Part shown: in pieces, positions 54,857-64,000 of the stretch
Position numbering within the stretch: position 1 is the stretch's first letter
Layout of the letters: each line of letters opens with the position of its first letter
Assembly: GCA_026075535.2 (NCBI GenBank)
Contig: AP026541.1
Span: 10,602,001-10,666,000 of the forward strand
Length of the DNA: 64,000 bases
Direction of reading: 5' to 3'
Origin: Tricholoma matsutake
Taxonomy: Eukaryota; Basidiomycota; Agaricomycetes; Agaricales; Tricholomataceae
Translations under genes and position numbers: made by a program
Notes under the pieces: model-generated
The model's input: the letters and a program-made list of their open reading frames with translations, nothing else
What the model was told of the DNA's origin: nothing
Databases searched by the model: none

Positions 54857-56434
54857 ATGTCCCATTTGCAACATCACCATCACCAGCAACATCCACAATA
54901 TGTCCACTATACAGGTCCCACCACACAGGTCATTAACAATAATACTGGCGTTTCACCCCAGGATACAACCCACCAGCCTCAACAAAATCAACAGCTGCAG
55001 CAAGGTGCGGGTCTCGTCCCTGGCAGCTCAACCCCTCTGGTTGCTACCGGTGATTGGACCAAAGATTTAATTCATCTGGCCAAAACGGCAGAACTCAAGT
55101 ATGTTCATCTTTCTTTTTCTGAAAAATCACCGAATTATGTGCATTTGTCCCTTGGGGATCTGTTCCGATAGTAGATCTTGCCGAAACTCTGTTTTGTGCC
55201 AGCGGACCGACACGTTCGCTGTTTCTATGTTGAAGCTAATTTGAAGTAATGAACTGATCATTGTCGGATGTTCGTCGTTCTCCAGGAAACATGCTTTGAC
55301 ACTTCAACTCCACACCGCTCATATTCTATCTGCCCACGCGTCTTTACAGGAAAAGAGCAAGGCAATTCAGGATATCAGAGAACAGAAGAACAAGTAATAA
55401 TTTTTTTCTTTTTATGGGCATGCTGTCGATTGATCATTTGGGTTTGACAGGTTAGAGAGCGAACGGACACGGCTATTAAATGCATTACGAGAGGTATGTC
55501 TCGACTAATCCTATTCCATTTCTCGCGTCCATGGTAACACGACACAAAGGTCAACGAAGATCGAGATAAGGCAAGCCTTCGAAATGCCGATGTCTTAGTG
55601 TTTCTCGCTCATCCCGCCGACCCATAGGCTGACTTGATGGAATCAACCATCGAAAGGGAGTACGTGTCAGCTGCCATTTTTCCCGTTCGCGTTATGTCGT
55701 ATACCCCTTTTACTAATAGTCTAACTGCCTGTCTTTGCCCTCAGGTGTCATGAGCTCCGCACTAAAATGAACCAGCTGTCCGAGGGCGATTATGCTGTTG
55801 CGAAAAACGACGTTGATAGATTACGACAGGAACTCGGGCAACCTCCTCTCCCGAGCCTACAAAGCACTTTGGATGAGAAGGCTTCCCAGTGAGTTAGTTT
55901 TCCTTCTTCTGAATACCACCGGTGGCTATGTTGCACCATATTCCGTAATCTGAATGTTCTCTCGGTTATATACGTTTTGTGGTCCGTTGTTCGGTTCCAC
56001 TCCCTTGCCGGTGATGCTATCTACCTTGGGATGTCATCTGCATCCATCATGAACATTCTATACACCGTTCAAAAGCCGGCCCTTCCGTTCACCTGCCACC
56101 AGATCCGTATTTTGCGGAAAAGCTCCACGACCCTGTCTCCCTCTTTCCCTTTATGTTCATTTACCCATGCTAACGGTTAATTCATTCATCTTGTCCGACC
56201 TCGTCTCCCTCGGTTCCGGCTCACGCACGAACCAGATACCTAAACGAACGCAGACTGAATGGAAACGAAGCGCAAACCAGCGTGAGTGCGAAGCGCGGTT
56301 CAACGGATATGGGGCATATGGACGGGCAGCCTAGTGCAGGAAAGCGGCCGCGTGGGCGGCCCAAAGGCAGCAAGAACCGCTCGAAGACAGTTGGAGAAGG
56401 CGGCGGGATCGCAGGTGCAGGTGTGATGTTGTAA
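54857..56434 (+). CDS. Coiled-coil AT-hook protein (seven exons)
   Basis: Exons: 54857-55098, 55286-55393, 55451-55493, 55550-55570, 55628-55659, 55745-55888, 56236-56434. All junctions keep frame and give about 262 residues. The N-terminus is His/Gln-rich (low complexity); residues about 60-190 form a charged coiled coil (KHALTLQLHTAH.., REQKNKLESERTRLL, ERECHELRTKMNQL); the C-terminus has the AT-hook core KRPRGRPKGSKNR, which binds the minor groove of A/T-rich DNA. It is probably nuclear. Intron 4 uses a GC donor (AAG|GCAAGC). The last intron, 347 bp, is long for a fungus and could hide another exon. The function is unknown; DNA binding is inferred from the hook. I chose the start because the upstream frame is closed and the ATG leads directly into the conserved-looking region. 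Confidence 0.8.
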
Positions 56435-58989
56435 AACCGTTGTAGAATTGTGGGATTCGAATTGTGGTAATGAGGGAGTAAGGGCGGGTGTTATATGTGG
56501 GTGTCCTGGGTTTGTGAACGTCGTCGATCGCCTCTGTCCGACCTGGCTGCTGTTCGCTTCACTCGGGCCGCAAGCGGGACCGACGTCAGGAAGTGGTTGC
56601 GAGGTGCAGGATGTAGTGTGGCAAGGGGTTCTGTAAATCAGCAGGTTCTGTGGCGCGTCGTGGTTTCGGTCTGCATTCGAGGGTAGGGTGAGTGTTACCT
56701 CTCTCGTTGGGGGTGGTGGGGTTCTCCGGCTGTGTGGCTGTCGTCCCGTGCCATGTTACCTTTTCTCTCCCCGAGAAGGTGGCGGCGGTGGCGTAATGGT
56801 TGGTCATGGTTTCTGGCATGTGAGGGCGGCGGGTAGACGTGGATGCCGGAGTTGCATTTGCTGAGACGCTCAGAAGTGGGCCATGCCGGTGGTCTTTCTT
56901 GTTACTTTGTTCAATTGTTCTGTCTGTTTCCTTTCGTTCATCGATTTCTGTTCCTATCCCATCACCATGATTCTACCGACTGTAGTCTTATCCCATCATC
57001 TTCTTGATACGTAAAGCATTCTAATGATACCCCCGATCTTCCAAAATCATGTACACTTTTTCGTGCAATTGTTATCGCTAATGCTTTGCTGTACGTCGAG
57101 TAGTGACTGCTGAAAATAGCTTTTCGACCCTCCGTAACTCTTAGCACATTTTTAGCGAACAGTTGTTAGTCTGTCGTTTTGAACATTGATTGATTCTCGA
57201 CTTGTCCAAATTCACATGCCCACAACGAACTCAAGAAGCAAGAAGCGTAAGATCCATGTGGTTGAGCTTGAGTGCAGTGGATCTCATCTGAGTGAATGAT
57301 TGAGAACCAGAAGGGTTGGCAGTGGAAGATCGGTTTGCGTCAATTTACTTCAGATTGAAACGTACACACGTACACATCAGCTACGGATTTAGATATCAGT
57401 ATTCCTCGCAGGTAGTCGAGCTCACCAGCCGATTTAATGAAAAAGAATGGTTCAGCATTATCAGACAACGGTATCAATTCAGTTCGACTCGACGAGAACC
57501 AGAACCATCAAGAATACGACAACTGGCCAAGGTGTGGGTAACGTAGTAAGGTGCATTATCCAGCTGAAATACTTCCATATACGTCTCCCTCGATATTCAA
57601 TACCTAGAAACCCGTCCATTGTACCGTGTTACCAGTCGGAAGAACTTAATCCGGCCAGTGGGAAATCAGAAGCGCGCTCATCAAGCCCTGCACGCCGTAA
57701 ACTCCTTGAATCAGGTACTGCAGCAGCAGCCAACGATTTGCACAGTTCTAGACTATAGAATGCGGACTGACCCCCTAGCTCGATTACCGACGTTGGCGGA
57801 TTCATCAAAATTAAGTAATTCTAAACGTTGTTCGAACTCGCGGGCTGTATATGGTAGTTCCTGAACACGTACAAAAACCATTTCGCAGATAAATCCTGAG
57901 AAGGGAACCATGTGGAGTTGGAGGCGGGGAGCGCGCCGTGGAGATCGATTTTTGTATGAACATTGGCGGGTTACCGAAGAGCTTGACGACTTTGCAGTAT
58001 TTATACAGATTTATACTCACGCGAGTCGCGACGCAACAAGTCTCAAACACGTGCGTTCCGTGATTTTTTGTCAAATATAAAATTAAATAGTGCGTACCTG
58101 ACTCACAGATTCCGAAATGATCGTGACAGGTGACCGGTCGTCATAAACTGGAAGATGCCACGTCGAGGTCCTCCCTATTGTCGGGAGAGCCGAGGCGCAA
58201 CAATAGATTTTTAGGAGAACGACCTCGGGTGAGTTTCAGTGGAATATTGCTGATTCAGCACCTGGACTAATTGTAAATAATGTATTACATATTACAAGGA
58301 GTGAGTCAAACGCTTTATAACGAAGCAAGCGCATGTTATAAATGTGATGTGCATGTTGATGCCGATATGAGCACTGGAGTTGCGTATTAATCGGATTGGT
58401 AGGTTCAGAACTGAAAGGGTGTATGTTGGAATTCGGTTGGATCGGACAGGATGGAATGTAACTTGTTGTGTGCAGATCAAAAAAGCCTTGATATAGTTAA
58501 GTAAACAACATAGCACAAGTAAATCCGAGGAGAATGTATATCGGAATTTCACAGGGTGAACGGTATAGGAATGAGTAGAAGGCTGTAGTAACACTATACA
58601 GGGCTACAGCTGCGGCACATGCTGTATGATATAGAAGACGAGCATGAATATAGACAGCTGTGGGGCACGGCCTGCGCAGAGCTTACGCGCATATACGCAG
58701 GAATGTGGGGATATATGCGCGTGTCGAACGGCAGCCGGGAATGACCGGAGGCAGAGTGGGTGACCGAATTAGGGATGCCGAGGGGCCGGATTAGATGGCA
58801 GCCGAGCTGAAGCCGAGTCAGAAGTTGAACTGGTTCCTCTGCCTCGGGCCAGTTTGGTACGGCTCCTTTGTCAGATCGCATGTCACCCCCGATCCAAGTC
58901 TTCCAAATCCAGTCATAAGCCGTTTCACACCTTTCACTGCGATGGGCGTTTTCCGGATTTCCGTATCGGCTCTGCTGCCTCCCCGAACT
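56435..58989. other. Intergenic region, no gene recognised
   Basis: It contains the 3' end of the AT-hook gene and upstream sequence of the cyclin gene. Short open frames on both strands have no motif. A CAG-rich run near 57715 is minor. Confidence 0.5.
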
Positions 58990-59042
58990 CCTTTATATAT
59001 CACTCCTCGAATCAATGTACCCCATACCAACTCCCCTCTCCA
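58990..59042 (+). promoter_or_regulatory. Core promoter of the cyclin gene
   Basis: The TATA-like CTTTATATATC lies about 45 bp before the ATG, with a C/T-rich leader (CAACTCCCCTCTCC) between them, a common fungal layout for well-expressed genes. Confidence 0.55.
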
Positions 59043-60072
59043 ATGTACGACATGGTCTCCTCATCCTCTTCCCCCATTCACCACGCAAGTCTTGTTAACC
59101 CTGCAACTCATTCTCCTGCTCTTATGGAGCTCATTGACTTGAAAATTTCTCGTCCTATCATCGGTATGTAATACACTGACTACCTCTTAGTTTCCCCCCA
59201 TTAACGCGCCTTAATAGAATATGTGGTCGATTGTGTCGTGGAAACAGTTGACTTTGCCATGGGGCGTCCCTCATCTTCAAGGGGAAGGTCAATGTCGCGG
59301 CGACCAGAGCATGTCAAGTTCACTACATTTGTGACAAACGTGATCACTCGAGCAGAGATCACCACTCCCACTCTCCTGGCTTCTCTCGTCTATATCGATC
59401 GAGCTAAGCCCCATTTACACATTGCTCTCGAGGAATGGGCATTAGAGCGGGTATTTCTTGGGGCAGTTATTGTGGCATCAAAGGTGAGCCGTGATTCATT
59501 CTCATCTAGTTGGTCAAAATACTGACAGTTGGCATCAGTACCTCAATGATTCTACACTAAAGAACGTCCACTGGGCATTATGCACGGGCGTATTCGGCAA
59601 ACGCGACGTAGGTCGCATCGAACGCGAGTTCCTCGATGTCCTTGACTTTGAGCTTGGCGTCGCAGAAGATGATCTCCTCAGTCACCATGACGGCCTATCA
59701 GCTGTCGCTCTTACTTCTCATTCTGATCGCTCACGCTTCAGCCAACCTCACACTCGGAGGTCAACACAGCATCGCGTTCCGGTTCCGGTTCCCGAGTTGT
59801 CGCCCTCCAGCCCAGAATCATCATCACAGAGTTCATCATCACCTCGCACACCTTTGCTGGCATCATCACCCCACCCACCTTTTGTGCCATCATCATACTC
59901 TTCAGAGAAGAAGGTACAGCAACCGCAGCAGCATGCCAAAACAAAGTCTTCATTACATGCGACGACAATGGAGCTGTTGCGATCATTTCCCATACCGTTG
60001 CCCGTGCAATCACATCATGGACATGGCCACCAACGGCTGCATCCACAATTTCCCATGCGCGTATCTGCATGA
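59043..60072 (+). CDS. Pcl1-type cyclin (G1/PHO85-like cyclin)
   Basis: Three exons (59043-59163, 59218-59483, 59539-60072) with GT..AG introns give 306 residues. The cyclin N-domain spans residues about 70-180: VKFTTFVTNVITRAEITTPTLLASLVYIDR, then LHIALEEWALERVFLGAVIVASKYLND and WALCTGVFGKRDVGRIEREFLDVLDFELGV. This is the Pcl1/Pcl2 pattern, in which the cyclin activates the CDK Pho85 in budding yeast and links G1 progression to morphogenesis. The N-terminus is short. The C-terminal 120 residues are Ser/Pro/His-rich and disordered, with many SP sites. The A/T-rich 3' region follows at once. Family assignment is firm; the kinase partner is inferred from yeast. Confidence 0.9.
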
Positions 60073-63000
60073 TTTTTTTTCGACTATGAGCGCCACTCCA
60101 TCTCCATGCTTTGGTCTTCAAAACGCCGGATAGATATCGGCTCTTCCCTATGTTCTTGTGTTTCATCATTGCTACGTCGTTACTCGACGCCAATCACCGA
60201 TTCTCGCCTCAACATGAAGCGAGTTTTTTTTTTTCACCATAGTTATTACACTCCAAATTGGGTTCTTTACGTATTAATCTACAGCTTTTTTCTTTGCCTA
60301 CTATCATCATCGTCAATCAGCACAGCTACATCATCACATCACTATGTAACAGCCTTCAACAATACTTGATACAATACAATCAATTGTTTTCCCGAATTAC
60401 GTTGAATGGTGTGTTTTGGAATCATGAGGATTTGGCAGCCTGTGAGCGACGCGGCACTTGTTCCGACAAGTCGCACAACGTTCCTCACATAAGTGTGAGA
60501 CGCGCCACCCGAGTGACTCAGAACTTGTCATCTTCGTTATCCATGATGACTAGTCCAGGGCACACCGGACACGTTGCACCTGCGGCGCGCCTACGGCTAC
60601 ATGTGACGAGTGAGTCAGCGCATAAGCCGAAATCCCGACTCTAATATTCCGACCTACCTCGTACGGCGGCTGAGTCAGACAAGTTGGCATGGGGGGCTCG
60701 CTCTTCCGATAGGAACTGGATTATGCTCAGTCCGTGTCTCGTGTGTCCTCGTGCGAAAATCATCACGGGAAGTCATATTTCATCATTTAGTGCTACAAAA
60801 GCCACATCATGAGCGAATCATGGAGCCGTGTACCCGTACTACGTAGCCGTGGGGTCTGATCCCCAATGAAGTTTGATTTAGGAGTCTCTGACTACCGGTT
60901 TGTAGGGGTGAGATAACGTGCGTAGGGAACCCATGCGTTGCAGCCTAGTTATGCGTTCCTGTCGCGATATGGCCAGAGAACATCACCACGATCGTGGATC
61001 AGCAGACTTTTCCAGAACCCGTTTGCGTGTCGCTCGGCAACCCGATAGGTAAGCTCGGAGTTATGTACTCGAGTCTCCTAAGCGTTATTATACTAATACG
61101 ACTACTTGATTCAGAACTTTGATATTCCTCGCTGGGATACCTACCGGCTCTTGGCCCGAATCACACGACGAGGCCGGGAACGGGGAATGTACTTATCCTT
61201 GGTATGACAAGGCTAACAACCCACTTTAATGCCCAGCAGATCAGGATCATTTTAAACTTTTGCTCTCTTACCGGCTCTTGGCTGGCTCTTGGTTCCGAAT
61301 CACACGATGAAGCCATCGGGGACCGGGTCCTTTGAAGTTAGCACTTACTCTGTCCTGTCGCCCATCATTACAATTAGATAGCCTTCGTAAGTATTAGCAT
61401 GGTACATTACAGTTCTCGTGTTCAACCCAGGTAGTAACAGAATTCCGGAAGTTTTGGGATATTCTTGGGACATTTGACGTCTCGGTTCAGAGGATACCGG
61501 TAAGACAAGCTTGACATCTTGCCTTGTAATACGCGTTCCTGAGTGCTGCTCTTAGCCGCGCCACGATGTCTAAGTATAAGTAACTCTAGTAACTTCCACT
61601 CCATGTCTTCGTGTGGTGATAGGACGGTGCCGCGTTGGACGGTTCCTCAGGCGCGCACCAGTTTGCCTGACTGGAAAAGCTCACTTGTGCATATCAACCG
61701 ATCGGAAATGCATGTTTTACATCCGTCACGTTTCTGAAGCTTCATGACGATGAAGGTTACGAAGGGTTACAATTTGGTTGCCAAACTTGCCATCATCATT
61801 GAAGTCCGTGGTTCGTTTCCTTACGTCAGTTCGATTTGGGAATTGGAATCGGGCTAGATCCTGTTTGGCGCCATCTTGAAATGCAAATATAATGTACCGC
61901 CACTGATTTACGCCAGTGTCTAATTATATACTCTCTATCTACACGACCCTCATCGTCCAAAATGCGTGAACAGGTTTCTTCTTTCCCAGGTAGTTAAATG
62001 TGTACATCCAAGAAGAAAATTGAGCGCGTGAGTACTTGTGGTCTGGAGATTTTCCGCTACTTTCTCAAGACTTCTTGTGGCGCCGCAGTTACCCCGCAGT
62101 TACCCCTAGATATTCTGCTGGTATAGCCATCACGATTACGATTGACCTAGTGCGTGTCTCCACGGCTCACAACGATGTTGAAACGTTGTCAATTTGTGCA
62201 TTCGTTGCTATTGCCATATTTGTCACAAACGTGTTAGCATGCCAGGTAAACGTTCCTAGTAACAGTATCCTTTGATCATGGGCGTCAGCGCTCTAACTTG
62301 GGGCGCTAGAAAATAAGGGGCGAGTACCTAGCGCGTTGTTGACATTCGACAGATGATTATAGTGCTGGCCGGCTAACATTTCGCGGAGGCCGGCATGCCA
62401 ACTGGTGATACTAGATATATGTCATAATGTCGTTCTTTGGTTTGTTCCCCTGATAATTCCCTGATACAGTAGTATGCCTTCAGCATAGCAATGATATATA
62501 CTTACTGACAAGTATGAAATAGGGAACCTGATCAGCCAGGATCAGCCCTTAATCGGCATCCGCAGAAGACGAAACTGCGTATCATCTGCGTCCGCTGTGA
62601 TTGGCAGCTCTTTGATCACAAGTCTAGTATAGTGGTCCCACAACCGAGGTCGGCTCGTCTATTTTTATTTTATCGTACATCTCCCTGTGTCCCCAATGTG
62701 AGGTTGATCTCACGACCCAATACGGTCAAATGTGCTTGGGAGCGTTCGAGGACAGCTGCGAAAGCCTGCGAACGACCTGAGTTTTCTTCATACTTACGAT
62801 GATGTTCTGCTGAGAGAACAGCATTTGCGTTTCATCGACATCTAATCCGGCAAAATGACATGCGTCAACTGGTCAACCTTTCGTACATATGGGGCTTGTA
62901 AGTATAATGGGTTACATTGACCCTGACATCAAGCTGCTCGTTTCTGCATCGCATCGTCGCATCATCGATATCCGCCCGGCCTAGAAGTATATGGCTCACG

Positions 63001-63694
63001 GCATATGCGCTCCGAAGATGCCCCCAGAGCCTGGACTGGCAGGACTGATACAAGACTGATATCACGAAATTAGCGGTTTGAATCCTGAGTCGTTAGTGAT
63101 TCAGAATATGAGAATGTTAATCGATGAGTTTTGCGATGCACAGTTAATTGTTCGTCGAAATGTCTTATTATTTGATCATGAACAACAAAGGCAAAGGCTA
63201 TGAAAGACACAGGCAACTTGCGGTTTGGTTATGTTTGGACGCGAATGGCTGCCGAGGCCGCCGTTTGTTGAGTTTTCTAGAACACAATCATTCTGTCGTC
63301 TTCGATTCTTCTCTCTGCTGAATCTAACCAGATGTAACCATCGGACTGAGCTGAATTATTTCAACATGTTTCAACCATTTTATCTCAACTCCTTCGGGTT
63401 CGCAAGTATGGCTACTTATCGAGATGAACCGTTCCAAATTCATATAACTTTGGCTAGCGGTACTTCCACACCAGCCAACTTGAAGGATAGTATAGGATTG
63501 GATAGATCAAGTCTATATCTGGAAGTTAGCAAATTTCAACACCTCACTATAGAGGCTGTCCCTAAGCGGTTTCCAAGTCGAATAGCGCACAGCGAAGTAG
63601 TAGCGGCACGATTGTGGATAATTTCATATGTGTAATCATATGCATCGGGTCCCTCAAAAGGTCAGCAGGTTTATCGTTTAGCCCGTCCGCAACG
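60073..63694. other. Intergenic region, no gene recognised
   Basis: About 3.6 kb without a supportable gene. A short duplication (TACCGGCTCTTGG with GAATCACACGA) occurs at about 61141 and 61270. A 136-codon frame at 63225-63635 precedes the oxidase gene but shows no family motif. CpG is normal and I see no transposon remains. Confidence 0.45.
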
Positions 63695-64000
63695 ATGACA
63701 TCTCTCAAAATTAAAGGGCATGTCTTGACACCCTCATCTGGCGAGGAATACATAAAGGCCATCCAGCGTGTATCTGAACTATCGGTTCTCCATCCAAAAT
63801 ATGTCGTCTTCCCCACAGTATTCGAGGACATTCCCCACATCATCAAGTTTGCTACTTCTCAATCGCTGGAGATAGCGGTGAAGGGAGGCGGGGCGAATAC
63901 GTCGGCATGGTCGAGCACGGAAGGCGGTCTAGTCATTGATCTTGGCAAGTTAAAAGCGGTCCAGGTTTCTGACGATAAGAAGACTATGACAGTTCAGGGA
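63695..64000 (+). CDS. FAD-linked (BBE-like) oxidoreductase, N-terminal fragment, runs off the window
   Basis: The ATG at 63695 opens 102 codons to the window end. It shows the PCMH-type FAD-binding fold: VVFPTVFEDIPHIIKFATSQ, then the flavin pyrophosphate-binding block LEIAVKGGGANTSAWSS followed by GGLVIDLGKLKAVQV and MTVQG. In many family members the block contains a His (GGGHS) for covalent FAD attachment; here it reads GGGAN, so mono-covalent attachment at that site is unlikely. No secretion signal is visible at this start, so it may be a cytosolic 6-hydroxynicotine-oxidase-like enzyme, though an upstream exon cannot be excluded. The substrate is unknown. Confidence 0.82.
   Translation, partial: MTSLKIKGHVLTPSSGEEYIKAIQRVSELSVLHPKYVVFPTVFEDIPHIIKFATSQSLEIAVKGGGANTSAWSSTEGGLVIDLGKLKAVQVSDDKKTMTVQG

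Noticed and set aside
63225..63635. A separate 136-codon gene upstream of the oxidase
   Set aside because: No motif, and the open frame could be chance; the oxidase start at 63695 does not depend on it.

Overview
This window looks like a transposon-rich accessory region of a filamentous basidiomycete, most likely Agaricomycetes. The genes have short spliced introns with GT..AG signals. The host genes are types known from mushrooms: a STAND/NACHT NTPase, a Pcl1-type cyclin and an AT-hook protein. The transposons are also types that crowd mushroom genomes: Ty1/copia, Ty3 chromovirus, a LINE with RNase H, a CACTA/Tnp2-like transposase and a DDE transposase. Species cannot be fixed from sequence alone.

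Layout. Bases 1-2000 hold nothing I can name. A STAND NTPase gene (about 2045-16040) is broken by two complete Ty1/copia retrotransposons: copia-1 at 2928-8129 with target duplication AACAG, and copia-2 at 8656-15470 with target duplication GGATG. Removing both insertions joins the reading frame across the P-loop exon and across the GxPLA motif. Next come a duplicated low-complexity block with hairpins (about 16770-17900) and a spliced gene of unknown function (18394-19969). A Ty3-type element, Ty3-B (19970-34113), sits in the last codons of that gene. Ty3-B is itself split by a complete chromovirus, Ty3-C (24525-32160, target duplication AATCC), and its right LTR carries a tRNA-derived SINE (33665-34032, 17-bp duplication). 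Then come a truncated DDE transposase (34806 to about 36175) and a reverse-strand Tnp2-like transposase (42044 to about 36176). The Tnp2 gene is split by a 3.2-kb element with 34-bp inverted ends (37074-40300), which holds a hairpin-bearing tandem array, two tRNA-like modules and 23 perfect copies of a 20-bp minisatellite. An almost intact LINE encodes one long polyprotein (52321-45353, reverse) and lies between two GTT microsatellites.

From about 52.7 kb the sequence becomes CpG-rich and gene-like: an AT-hook/coiled-coil protein (54857-56434, seven exons), a Pcl-type cyclin (59043-60072, three exons) and the start of an FAD-linked oxidase that runs off the window (63695-64000).

Two themes stand out. 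First, the transposon island records CpG-directed C-to-T decay. Most premature stops I inspected fit CGA>TGA, TGG>TGA/TAG or CAG>TAG. The copia-1 LTR pair differs almost only at CpG sites, and two reverse transcriptases lost a YXDD-box aspartate in a way that fits CpG>CpA. Second, Ty3-C shows unusual expression signals: a textbook -1 frameshift heptamer and stem at the gag stop, a TGATG stop/start overlap into a zinc-knuckle ORF after pol, and a further small ORF with a membrane-like N-terminus.
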